Below are positions 36,701-49,011 of a stretch of DNA of 64,000 bases, piece after piece. This DNA comes from Cucumis sativus (lineage: Eukaryota; Streptophyta; Magnoliopsida; Cucurbitales; Cucurbitaceae), in NCBI RefSeq assembly GCF_000004075.3, contig NC_026658.2, positions 4,278,001 through 4,342,000 on the forward strand, written 5' to 3'. Each line of letters begins with the position of its first letter. Position 1 is the stretch's first letter. The notes beneath the pieces are model-generated. The model did not search any database. It worked only from the letters and a program-made list of their open reading frames with translations, and was not told where the DNA came from. The translations under genes and the position numbers were made by a program.

Positions 36701-39688
36701 ATAAAAATTGAAGTTGAGGGCTCAATCATTACATTTTGAAAGAATAAAAGGATAAAGTGTGAAAACTTAAAATTTGCGAAGTATTGTCATGTGAGCTAAA
36801 GTAAAGAAACCACTAATTGAATGATAGTTGAATAATTTGGATAATAGTTTTTTAATTAGTTATATATATGTTTATATACTAAGGTGTATCATTATGTTTT
36901 TATATCTTAATTTTATAAAGATAATTTATATGAAAAACATGAAAATTGATATTACTATAAAATTGAAATATAATTTTGAGGACAGGATCTGGATGGATGT
37001 TTTACTTTGTAATATTTATTCAAACGGCAATCAATACTGGAGTTGGAATTGGAGCAATCTTACTTGCAGGACAATGCCTTGAGGTCTCTGATATATCTCT
37101 CCATCTCTATTATCTTTTATTGCTCTCGACAATACTTCATCATCATGCTCATGGTATCAAATCAAATCAAATCTCATTTTTATTTCTTACAAGCTTCACC
37201 CACTGATTTTGACAATAATAATAATGATGGTTGTTATCATAATGTTGCTTTAATATAATTGACAATTAGTGTGAAATGTTGACCCAATGAGAACATGGGC
37301 ATTGGAGTTTTCTTCCTTTTTCTTTCCTTCACTTTTTTCTGTTGGACCATTTCTGAGTTTAATTGACTAGCATTGTTGTACATTCTAATGTCTTGAATTT
37401 TTTATTTCACACTTCAAATGTTATAGTTTGACATTCAAACTTTATTTTGTTGATTAAAAAATGTAGTTAACATTCGGAATGAATCACGTAAATTAATGTA
37501 TTGATTTTTTTATTGTTGTTTTTTATTTTTTACTTATTGATTTCGTTTTTATATCATAAGACTATGTATCTTTTGAAAGACCGTGAAGTTTTTCTATCTT
37601 TTCAAGGTGAAAGAAGAGAATAGAAGAAAGAAAAATTGATGTGGTTTTGTTGTGTACTTAAATGAACAGATACTATATTCAAGCCTTAATCCAAATGGAT
37701 CGATGAAACTGTATGAGTTCATAGCAATTGTAACAGGAGTGATGATCATTTTGTCTCAGCTTCCGACTTTTCACTCTCTTAGACATGTCAATCTGGGTTC
37801 TCTCCTTCTCAGCCTGGGCTACGCTTTTCTTGTTGTTGCTGCTTGTATTATTGCAGGTATACTTCTTAATTTTTAGTCGAGATGTGCATAAAAACCGATA
37901 AGACACAGTATAGACTATCGCTTTAATTTTTGTTTGATATTGAATGAAGCAAGGAGTAAAGAGGCTCCAACAAGGGAATACACATTAGAATCATCGCCAA
38001 AATCAAGAACGTTCAGTGCATTCACATCCATCTCCATTTTAGCAGCCATTTTCGGGAACGGAATCCTCCCTGAAATTCAAGTAAAATAAGTATATATTTA
38101 AAATATGCGAGAGCCTAATTATTTAATCTAAATCTAATAGTGAATAAGATTTAGATTTAAAAGATTTGGTTTGGCAATAATTTGTGAACAGGCAACTCTA
38201 GCTCCTCCGGCAAGTGGGAAGATGGTGAAAGGACTTATAATGTGTTATAGTGTGATATTTGTAACATTCTATGCAATTGCTGGGTCAGGATATTGGGTAT
38301 TTGGAAACAAGGCCACATCCAATATTCTTCAAAGCTTGCTGCCGGACAGTGGCCCTTCACTGGCTCCTACTTGGATTTTGGGCCTTGCTGTCATCTTTGT
38401 TCTTCTTCAACTCCTCGCCATTGGCTTGGTTAGTTCACTCCTCTCTCTCTCTCATCATTCTTCTATCTACCATCCATGCTTCTTTCTAAAGAAATACATA
38501 CCTTTTTCCCTTTCTAGGTTTTGGGTCTTCAGAGTTTTAAAAGGTTATACACTTAGTTCTCAACTTTACCATTTTAGTTTAGTGTATGAATTTCAAAATG
38601 CGTAATTTTACACTTGAAAATTTGAATTTTTTTATTGATTTATATATTTTTAGATAAAATTTTTTTATCAAATAATTTAAAATAATTAGAATTGTTTTTT
38701 GAATTATTTTTAAATATAGCAAAATGAATTATTTATCGGATATAATATTCTATACTCATAAATATTTATGAGCAATGGCCATAAATAGTTTTACTTAGCT
38801 TTTACTATTTATTTCACTATTAAAATTAAATTTAAAACTTTGACTTTATAGTTATTTTAATAAATACACATTTCATTTACTTACAATCTTCAAATTAAAC
38901 ATGAAGACTAGCCTAACTCAAATCTCAACCGTAAAATTTAATATTTTAAATTTAAAAAGACTAGACTGAAACAAAAAAAATTAAAGACTAAATAATGTGT
39001 AGCATTTTTAAATCTATAAACCAAATAAAAACAAAGAAGTAAAATATAAGGATCATTTGTACTAGTTTTATCCTATACTTAGATCAGTGGTGCTATCTCA
39101 ATTGAAACTAGACAAATAGAATTCTTAAGTGCTTTTCACATTTTTCGTGAACTATTAATACAAAATTGATAGGATTTTAAAAAAACAACATTAGACCAGC
39201 TACATTTTTTTAAAATTCATCTTCATCAATATAACATTATTATTTTAGATGTGGTGATAAAAACAATAAATAAAGGCAATATGAAAATTTGTATGCAGGT
39301 GTATTCACAAGTAGCATATGAGATAATGGAGAAGCAATCAGCAGATGTAAAGAAAGGAATGTTTTCAAAAAGAAATCTAATTCCAAGGCTCATCCTTCGT
39401 ACATTATATATGATAATGTGTGGTTTCTTTGCTGCAATGCTTCCTTTCTTTGGTGACATTAGTGCTGTGGTGGGAGCTATTGGCTTCATTCCTCTTGATT
39501 TCATCTTACCAATGCTTCTCTACAACATCACTCACAACCCTCCTAAATCTTCCCTCACCTACTCCATCAATCTCGCCATCATTTTCGTCTTCTCCGGAGT
39601 TGGTCTTATGGGCGCTTTCTCTTCTATTAGAAAACTCGTTCTTGATGCCCAACAGTTCAAGCTCTTCAGCAATGATGTCGTTGATTAA
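33747..39688 (+). CDS. GAT1: GABA transporter 1-like amino-acid permease
   Basis: Seven exons: 33747-33837, 33979-34209, 36986-37083, 37670-37856, 37950-38080, 38192-38428 and 39299-39688; 454 aa, close to the length of Arabidopsis GAT1. It belongs to the amino acid/auxin permease (AAAP) superfamily. After a hydrophilic N-terminus comes [10 protein letters not shown], then [24 protein letters not shown], the conserved first membrane segment of this branch. Most of the rest is hydrophobic helix, about 10-11 segments by eye, including [10 protein letters not shown] and the [14 protein letters not shown] loop. The last exon carries three segments and a short cytoplasmic tail. Arabidopsis GAT1 is a plasma-membrane proton-coupled GABA importer; substrate here is inferred from family. 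Intron 2 (2.8 kb) and intron 6 (0.9 kb) are AT-rich and contain MITE-like text around 34600-34708 and 38690-38760. Confidence 0.9.
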
Positions 39689-42050
39689 ACATTTGCATCT
39701 TAGCTAGGTAACATATCATTATTGTTACAATCCATCTCTACTGTGTGATTTTTGCCAAAATAAATCGTGTCTTTTGATCTCCTTAAAACAGGGTGAGGAT
39801 TTTTCACTTTAGATAAAACTTGATTGTATGTAAACCAAAGGGATGGAAAATATCTTGATTTGTTGTTGTACATTAGAAAAGGGGTGAGGAAGTTTAGAAT
39901 TGTGACAAGTTATTAGGTGAAGGAAATGACGTGAATGGATAGAGAGAATATATAATTGTAATTATGATCTATTTATTTTGTTAATGTGTATTCAACAAGG
40001 TCATTTGAATGCAAAGATTTTTTCTTATTCAATTGTTAACATCACTTTTGCAAGTATTGCAAAGCGTGTGAAAATAAAATCAACCAAAAATATCTATATC
40101 ATAAAACAAATTAATTCTCCCATTTCAAAACCTAAACTTAAAAAGTTAAGGCTACAACTTGAAAAAAATAGTTTATCGAATATTGTGGTTGTATTAAATT
40201 TGTGGTTGTAAATAAATGACATCAAAAAGTGATTACAATTAACATTTTAAAACTGGACTAAAATAAACTAAATTAAAATAATATTAATGCAAATTACACC
40301 TAAAAAATCTAAGTCTAAGGAAGGGTGTGTTTTTCTTTTTGTAAAGGGTTGGTGAAAAAGTAATTAATGTAGGAAGTTGGATTATTAAAGACGTAATAAT
40401 AATATGGTTAAAGTTAAAGGGATAATGTTAGAAAAAATGGGGATAAACATTTAATCAGAAAGTCCCAAAAATTGAGGATTGGGTTTGTGTATTGAAAAAT
40501 GAAGTTTTACCTAATACCAAACCTTATCTTAATGAGTTTTTAAGATAACAAAATACAACTAATATACATATATATTCACATGAATTTGTCTCTTCTTATG
40601 ATACTTCCAAATATCCCTTCCTTAAATTAACTTATTTCTATCAAATACGTTCAAAATTAGCTTAATTAACTCAACTATAATTGACATAATTTTCTTCTCC
40701 ACAAATCCAAAGTTCAACTTATCTTTATACAATTGTCCGTACTAAAAAAATTGCCACATAATATGATTTATAAATCATTATATATATAATTGGAAAAACT
40801 ATGTTGGTGTTAGGCTTGTTTTCTTAAAATTAGTTAAATTGTTAGGCGAATTAAAAAAAAAACTACTTTATTTATTTATTTATATATATTTCAATTTATA
40901 GTTTCTTTTAAAAAGTAAATAATGAAAATGAAAAAAACTTTAAGTAAATTAGGGTTTAGAAATTTAATGTCTTAAAATTGAAATTCGAAAAACAAATGGT
41001 TATTATACATCTTTAAGAGCAAAAGATGGGTTAAGAGTGGAGTGAAGTATAACGGTGAATGTGTGAAATTTATTCTTATATATATATTTATATATTAAAA
41101 ATTCAACAACTTTCATCACATCATTATTTGAAGATTAAATGCAACTATGATTAATATTCAAGTCAAAGCAACACAAATTTCAGCAATAGATATATGATAT
41201 ATTCAACCTCATTTCCAAATCCTTACGTTATAATTTTTCCATAAAATAATCATTCCCATGGTAATAAGAATCCTAAGTTATTTCCAAATTCAAACCAAAT
41301 TTAAAGAAAATCACATATTTCTTATCATAATCTATTAGTAAATTTGTATGCAACAAATTGTTGACAACAATTTTGATTGGAAAAAGCACAATCATAAAAA
41401 CCACATCTTTCTAATTTATATGGACACAAAGCTATGGTTTTAGATTCTTGTTGATTTCATCAACTTGTACATATATAAAACAACCTCTTTTCAATTAATT
41501 TTTTAGTTCACAGAATAACTAATTGTTTTTTTCTAACATTTTCAATTAAACATACATGTATTGTGAGAAAAATAAATAAATAAATATATATATATATATA
41601 GAAAAGAGTTAATTTATTAATTTATCAAATTAGTTTAAAAAGTTAGTAAAATGATTTTGGTTAATTTATTAGTTTTTGAACTAATTATAAACAAACTATT
41701 TAGTTAGAATAGTATTTGAAGTGTGTCCAACCTTTAGCTTCTTATGGTTAAAAATAGCTTATTTTAGGGAAAATAAGTTTTAAATGAAAAGAAAAACCAT
41801 AAATATTGCAATAAAAGTAGGGATTAAGATGAATTAATGAGTAAGATATGTAGAAGAGAAGTTTATACATATGGCTATTATAGCATGGCCGTGAACTATA
41901 ATGAAAAGTGCCCTTCTTTTTTACTTCTGCTTTTAAACCCATTTCCCTTTCAAACTTCACCAACCAATTTCCCACACATAATTAATTATATACATCAAAT
42001 TCATAAAGAGAGAGTTTCCTCTTTCTTATTATTTCTCTCCAAAAACAACA
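39689..42050. other. Intergenic region
   Basis: 3' UTR of the transporter, then AT-rich spacer with a TA repeat at about 41583-41600. No gene supported. The last 100 bases form the leader of the next gene. Confidence 0.6.
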
Positions 42051-42572
42051 ATGGAAAAAAATGTTTATCAAATTACCAAAGAAAATCACAAGCCCAACTC
42101 TCGTTTGTGGGACTGTGAAAGCTCTCTCTATGATTCCTTTGAGCTCAATTCCTTCAGACGACATCTTGACTCCGCCATAGCATCACGAACTTTCTCCATG
42201 CCTCATTTATCCACCTCCTCCGACGACGACCACCACCAAGCTTCACTCCCGACCCCACCACCGCCCCGCCCTTGTGTCCCAATGACGACGCCTATGTCCA
42301 AGGCTTCTTCCAAGTTCTCTCGGTCCTTCTCCAAGATTCTCCGCTCTCTTTTCCGACCTAAACCTAATTCCAATACCCCGATTTTTCGTGCTCAAGATCA
42401 ACCTAGAGATGGATTTTATGTTTTTTATGAAGTTGGGTCTCTCTCAACCATTCCCGAAGTCCCTGAGGCCGACCTTGGAGCCGGTCTTTCGCCGGAGATT
42501 AGCTCTTTGGTGAAGAAGACAGCTTCTGGGAGGTTCACGCCCAACTCCATTGGCATCTCATGTGTTCTTTGA
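42051..42572 (+). CDS. Plant-specific single-exon protein of unknown function
   Basis: 173 aa, single exon, with a good start context (ACAACAATGG). The N-terminus has SRLWDCESSLYDSFELNSF followed by a conserved-looking 'R-x-L-D-S-A-I-x-S-R-T-x-S-M-P-H-L' stretch. The middle is proline-rich (PTPPPPRPC), then a basic serine-rich amphipathic segment (SKFSRSFSKILRSLFRPK), and the end is SLVKKTASGRFTPNSIGISCVL. No signal peptide, membrane helix or catalytic motif. I believe similar uncharacterised proteins exist in Arabidopsis and other dicots, but I recall no assigned function. Codon use and base composition (distinctly less AT-rich than the flanks) support a real gene. Confidence 0.8.
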   Translation: MEKNVYQITKENHKPNSRLWDCESSLYDSFELNSFRRHLDSAIASRTFSMPHLSTSSDDDHHQASLPTPPPPRPCVPMTTPMSKASSKFSRSFSKILRSLFRPKPNSNTPIFRAQDQPRDGFYVFYEVGSLSTIPEVPEADLGAGLSPEISSLVKKTASGRFTPNSIGISCVL

Positions 42573-44640
42573 ATATTTTGAATATGTTGTTTCTTTTTTC
42601 ATATCTACGTTAATTAAACCCTATATATTTATCAATCATATATATATACACATATAGTTAGGTTTATTAGAGATTAATATGGTTTTAATATGTGTATAAT
42701 TATTGTGTTCATATGTACTCCTAAGCTTTTTTGTTTTCTTGTAATCTTTTCCTTTTTAATGTTTAGGGATTATATAACTTTTGCAGCTTAAGCTTTGCTG
42801 AAGTTTAATTTAAATTCTCATCTACTTTTTTTAAGAAAAAATAATTTTGCTATCCTTTTTGTTCCAAAATAATCTCTTTTCAATTATATACATATGTGCA
42901 CAATCTGTCTCTCTGTTTATTGACGTATAAATAATTAAGTAAGGTTTAATTTTTGAGAAATATATATTTGAAGTTAATCTAGCTCCCATTTTATATTATT
43001 AATTATTTCCTTTGAGTGACATTTATTTCAGTAATATATGATTTCTACTTAGACTATTTGAATCCTTGTAAGTATAATTAATTAGTTAACCAATTAATTT
43101 TCTTTTATTTGAATTGTTATTATATTCACATTCAAATGGAGAGTTCGGTAAGGTGATTTCATGAAGAATCAAGTTGAAATTAAGAAATATTAATAATCTA
43201 CATCAAGTTTAATTTACTTGCATTCTCAATTTGATTAGCCAAATTAGAGATTAAATTAATTGAGATCAATTTGAACTTAATTAATTCAATTTTAATACCA
43301 CTGCTTACTTTCAATTACATCATCTGGTGTTCTACTTTAATCTATAAACTTTTCATTTTTCTTGGTCGTATTCTCTACTATGCCACCAAAATTTAAAAAG
43401 ACTCTTTCAACTTGTAATTATACTTAACTAATGTTAAAAATAAACAATTGAAATGATGTCCGTCCGATACACAATGCACACTACACGTCATAATTAGGAA
43501 GAAGCTATTACGAACGTTATATAATATAGTTTAGATATTTTTATTGTTTTACAAGGTTGTAATATATGTTAAACCGCTTGACGCGTTAAGACATACTGAT
43601 AGTCTTGAAGTTCAAAAGTTCAACCACCTCTCCGACTCCTCCCTTATTGTCAAAAAGAAAAAGAGTTAAACGATATGATCGTCATCTTTATGTTTTTGTT
43701 TCTTTTAACTAAACAAACAAAAAGAAAAATATAAACCTAGAAGGTATACTAAAGTTATCTATTCTCGATATACAACAATTGAAGTAGCGATTACACGTAG
43801 AAATGTTTATCATTTTTTTACAGAGTTAATTTCACGTAGACAATTTATTAGTACGACGAAGTGGTTATCAATCAAATTATTTATTATTTATATGTACCTT
43901 TTTTGACCGATCAAATTATTCATTAGGAAGGAAAACCCACGCGTCCTATCTCATAGAGATCAATACAAATATCTCTAATTATTTCACATCTTGTTGTATT
44001 GATTGTTTATTTACCTATCTATCTTCAACTAATAAAATAGGTTTCATATGTTAAGATTTAGTAAAATTTATATTGCCTTACAATAATGCTTAATTTGACA
44101 AACAAAATAGAGATGTTAAGATCAAAATACATTGTTAAAAGTAAATATATACTTCCACTAGTTGTGTTCATGCATGTGTATTAGTGACTAAGACTAAAAA
44201 AATATGTGTTCAAGTCTCTTCCTTTGGTACTTAAAAATTGGTCAAAATACGATTATAAAAAACCTAGTTCATCACTAATTAATTGACATTAAAAATATTT
44301 TACGCTAAATCTATATTTATAGTAAAATATAGAATATTTGATAAAATATTTATTTATTTATAAATGGTAAATTATTTAAACTTTTTCGATTTATAACCTG
44401 AATAAATATTTGGTTGTTTGTTATAGTTAGGAGAATTAATGTGCAGAGACTAAAACATAAATTTATTTTATAAATATTTTAGTTGATTTTGATTGAAGAA
44501 TAGAGCAAAGGGATTTTAGGATGTTTGAAAATTCTCCAAAAGTTTTATGGAAAAGATAATTTTTTTTTTTGTTGATTTGGATTTATTAAATATAGTAAAG
44601 TATGAGACAGATATATTAAAAATATGTGTATTTTCGTAAT
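42573..44640. other. Intergenic region
   Basis: AT-rich spacer, no gene supported. It contains a SINE-like element (43573-43668) and a weaker SINE-like remnant near 44160-44240. Confidence 0.6.
43573..43668 (+). mobile_element. SINE-like element (tRNA-derived), plus strand
   Basis: CGCTTGACGCGTTAAGACA resembles a tRNA D-arm/A box. AAAGTTCAACCACCTCTCC about 35 bases later resembles a B box, and the element ends TTATTGTCAAAAAGAAAAAG, a T-rich then A-rich tail. Degenerate; boundaries approximate. Confidence 0.4.
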
Positions 44641-44753
44641 TTAAAATAATTTTAGTGAAAAAGAAGAATGCGGCACAAAACCCTGAAGTAAGAAGGAGAA
44701 GTGCGATTTTTGTAGCAGGTGAAGGCGCGAACAAAGAATTGAGAGTTTCCACA

Positions 44754-47700
44754 ATGGAGAAGGCTATGGCGACCTTTCACAAAGGCACCCTCTGTTCAGC
44801 TTGGAACTACTCCTCCACCAGATTAGCCACCGCTTCTTCCGACGGAACCCTCGTCATCTTTGATTCTCCCCACCCTTCTTCTTCCTCCACCTCCTTTACT
44901 CCCACCTCAAACTTCAAGGTTCTTTTACTTCCATTTCTCTCAATTTAACTTCATCATCTTACCTCAACTTTACTGTTGCTTACACATAATCTCACCTTTC
45001 TAAATGCCATGTGTTCTTGAGTCAAGAGAGAGGGGATATTAAATCATGTCTTTTAAGAGGACATGTTTCGTGTCCAGTGATATATTATGGGCTTTTTTTT
45101 CTTCTTCTTCTTCTGAATTTTCTTAAATTAATACGAAGATCATTCAATGAATTTATAACCTTGAAATCTTATCTATTTTCTTTCTTTTATTTTCCCCCCT
45201 GAGGGGGTGATCCATCTTTGTAGGCGCACGAGGTTGCAATTACCAAGATTGTTTGGGTACCTCCGGAGTATGGTGATTCTGTTGCGTGCATATGTTCAGA
45301 TGGAACTTCATCATTGTGGGAGGAGGTTGTTGAAGGTGGTAACCGTTTGGTTTTTGAGGACCCTGGGTCCTCTCAAATTTTATTGTTGCATTAGTTTTGC
45401 CTATTTCTTTCATCCTATCTTCCCCTTCTCTTGGCCAATGAGTATGGTACATAGACCTTTATTTTACTGAAATTCTTCAAGTGTTCTAATCACCTCTGTA
45501 AATTCATTACCTTTTTCTGCTTTGTAGATGCCCAGCCCCTACAGTGGAAGCTATGCAAACTCTTCAAAAGTAATTCATCTCAAATCCTAGACTTGCAATT
45601 TGGAAATTCCTCCTCTGGTCTGAAAATGGTAAATTCTGTTGCTTCTTCTCATTCCCTTTCTGGATGTATATCCCAGAGTGCTGTTACAGATGAATGATGC
45701 CTGTGCTTTCTATTTGGCAAGCCCTATTGATTTTTAATGCATACAATTACTTCATTCTTGTTGACGTCAAAACATAACATATCATCATTTCTCCCTCCAT
45801 GATTACAAGGATTTATTTGAATATAAATATGATAGTAGAATTAACAGTGATACACTTATGATGGTTCAAATATTTTCTTGTTGTTTCATTCTCTTTACAT
45901 TTTTATTTTGCGTTCATGATAGCTTATTTATCATTAAAAATACCCTTTACATTTTCCCCTTTCAGATTGCTGCATTTTCAGATGGTTATATAAAAGTTTA
46001 TGAGCTTATGGATCCTTTGAATTTGAAGAACTGGCAACTTCAGGTGATCAGTCTTCTAATATTTTTTCAAATTGTCTAATTTTATTTGGCTGCCAAAGTT
46101 ATTGTTAGAATAAATTATTCCTGTGTGATTGGCCCTTGAGGACATCCAATAAAAATGGAACTTGTTCCTGTATGATCTTACAATCTGAAGAAATATATCT
46201 AGTAATCCTTTTTGTCAGACTTCAATCAATAGATTTCTTCTTTAATAATAAAGGAAACTGAATTTTTGATTTCCTTTAATTAAAAACTATCTATGTTTTT
46301 AACCTACTGATGAATCGAATCACTTCACAGCTATATTCCAATGTTCTAATGTATCTCCCTTCTGTAAATTCCACAATGTATTACTGCATAATTAGATATG
46401 GATATTTGTGCACTTTTTTTGGTGAATTGTCCATTATTTGCTGTACTACTGTTATGTCAGAACCCTCATCAGTCAACAGTATTACCAACTATTCTTGGGG
46501 AATCACCTGAATTTTTATGTGAAAAACTTTTCAGTTTTCATTTTGTTGTTTTGAAGATTGTGTTTAGAGAATTTGGAGGTTTGGAATATTTTGTAAAGTC
46601 AAACTTGTCCTCGTTCTTCATCTTCCCTCCCTCGTCACTTTATGTCTCTTTATAAAAAGGAAAAAGAAGTGAGAGAAAAGTGTGGTGTGCATGTGCCCAT
46701 GAACTCTTCTGAAGGAAGTATTTATTTTTGGTCCTTTACCTTCTCTGTGGCCTTTTTATTGACATTTGAAGTGTCTAAAAGAGAAACGGTCATGAATGGT
46801 TGGGAACTTTTATGGCATTCATCTAGAAGCCCAGATGGGCAAACATCTGCAGGGCGCTGAGTTTTAGGCTGAATTTCATTCCAAGTAAACAATGAGCTAT
46901 TAAATATTTTGACTCCTATTCTCTACTTTGGTTCAGGCTGAATTTCAGAATGTTATTGATTCCATTTCTACAGTCAGGAAATCTTCTTGTTCATCTGCAA
47001 GTATATCATGGAATCCTCATCGAGGGGAGCAGCAATCAAGCTTTGTTATTGCTTTTAGTTCCAATACACCGCAGCTTAATTCGGCCAAGGTATTCCTAGT
47101 TTTTCATATCTTATCACTGCAATCAAAATTGTGATGCATCTAGGTGTTCGCAGCTTGCTGGAAGTCTTCCATGATTGCATTAACCATAAAAATTGCACAC
47201 TACAGTTAAATGTCATTTTTCCTGCACAGGTTTGGGAATTTGATCAGGCTCATCACAGATGGCTTCCTGTGGCAGAGTTGGCTTTGACTGCTGAGAAAGG
47301 TGATGAGGTTTATGCTGTCGCGTGGGCACAAAATATTGGAAGGTAATGAACTAATTTCTAAAGGAACTACCTATGCTAGGTGTATGTGTGGCGTGTTTAT
47401 AACTTTTAGAACACACAAAATTCAGCAAATAATTATATCCCCATATAACTTTACACTTTCTTTTAACAAATCTAATAAACTATTTTGTTAAGTGCTAACT
47501 AATACTAGAACACTAGACAGAAAATTGCCTGGGGAATTTAAACGAGTTCCTTTAATTGGCAATATCAAGAAAATGAACTTCATTCAACGTCACAACTTTT
47601 TCTAAGAAAGCTTGAAAGGGAGACTTCAAAATGCAATTCTTTCCAAATTTCTTTTTTAATTCTTGATGATATACCCTGAAGATTTTGATTTTCTCCATTT

Positions 47701-49011
47701 GAAGCTCCTGGGAAATTCCTTTGATAGCATTTCTCCATAGGATGGATATGTGCTCAAAAGCCAAGGTGCTAACCAGGGGAAATGATATATTATGTTGAAC
47801 TCTTGCTATAAAATGGCTAAGATTTATAGGAGCAGTGGAGGAATAGGTTGTTTGACTTACCCCATTTTCTTTTCACAAAGACAATCCATACTTGGAAAAA
47901 GGTGATGTTTGGGAAGCATTCTATGCTTATACGAGTACATCAGACGACTTTTTCAACCAGCAGCAATTTCCAAAAGGAATATATGATCTTCAGAGATACA
48001 AAGAGCCAAATACATTTGACAATGTACTGACTTATACTATGCATTCTATTTCTTACAGTTAGGAAAAATAGAACAGACAAATCTCCAAATTCTTTATCAT
48101 ATAAAGGTCCCATTTGACCCGAGTTCAGATGTAGGTCTCAACATCCATGGTATTGACATTACCCTTTCTTTCAAGAACTAAAAGAGTATCTGAACAGTAA
48201 ATTTAGAGGCTTTTCCTCCGAGCCAACTCATAGTCTAGAGAGTGTTCCCTTGCAGTCCTTTAATTTCTTTACACGTCACAAACTTCCTGGTGCTATTCCT
48301 GATAACTGTTTGTAAGGATCACCATGACAAGTTTTGATATAAACACATTTCTTTTACGTGCTAAAATCCTTCAAACATGTTGAATAAGTTTTAATAATAG
48401 TGATATTGTGTTGAAGTACCTTTTAGGCCATATGAGGTAATAGCTGTTGCAACCCAGAGAGGAATTGCAATATGGCATCTTGGATTAAGCCCCGACATGG
48501 ATGGAAGGCTCTCAAGAGAAAGAGTTGCTCTGCTTTCTGGGCATAATGGCGAGGTATCTCTTAAAATTCTCTGTTCTCTTCTTCCTGTTTCCTTATATAT
48601 ATTTCTTGAAAATCTGAAGGCAGATGAAATCGAAACATCCATTGTTTAAGAGAAACACCTGGTGTAGAGAAGAGTTCATTTGAATCCATGTCATTGAAAC
48701 CTTATAGAATAAATTCAAAACATTCGCAGTCATAGAAAGTTGGCTGCAAATGTTTCTAGAATTTTGTTGGTATGATTCCATGAACTGCTTTTTGAAGATT
48801 TTGTCTGTTTTGATTATCCTTAGACAATGAGGAAGAGGTGGTACGTAATTGATAATCATGTTTTCACTTGCACTTTCAGGTGTGGGAGATGGAGTGGGAC
48901 ATGGGTGGTATGACATTAGCATCAACAGGAAAGGACGGGATGGTACGGTTGTGGCAATCCAACCTCAATGGTGTTTGGCACCAACATGCTGCATTTGAGC
49001 CGACTTCTTAA
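44754..49011 (+). CDS. SEH1: Nucleoporin SEH1 (WD40 protein)
   Basis: Eight exons: 44754-44918, 45224-45335, 45528-45628, 45966-46043, 46937-47089, 47230-47342, 48427-48553 and 48880-49011; 326 aa, the same length as Arabidopsis SEH1. It opens MEKAMATFHKGTLCSAWNYS, then WD40 blades with signatures LATASSDGTLVIFD, VACICSDGTSSLWEE, IAAFSDGYIKVYE, VIAVATQRGIAIWHL and LASTGKDGMVRLWQ, ending WHQHAAFEPTS. SEH1 is a scaffold subunit of the Nup107-160 complex of the nuclear pore and of the SEA/GATOR complex. In Arabidopsis, loss affects plant immunity and mRNA export. The frame stays open about 100 bases upstream of the chosen ATG but has no earlier ATG. All introns are GT..AG. Intron 4 is the longest among those before exon 5 and holds a 13-base duplicate of the exon 5 acceptor junction. 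Confidence 0.95.
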
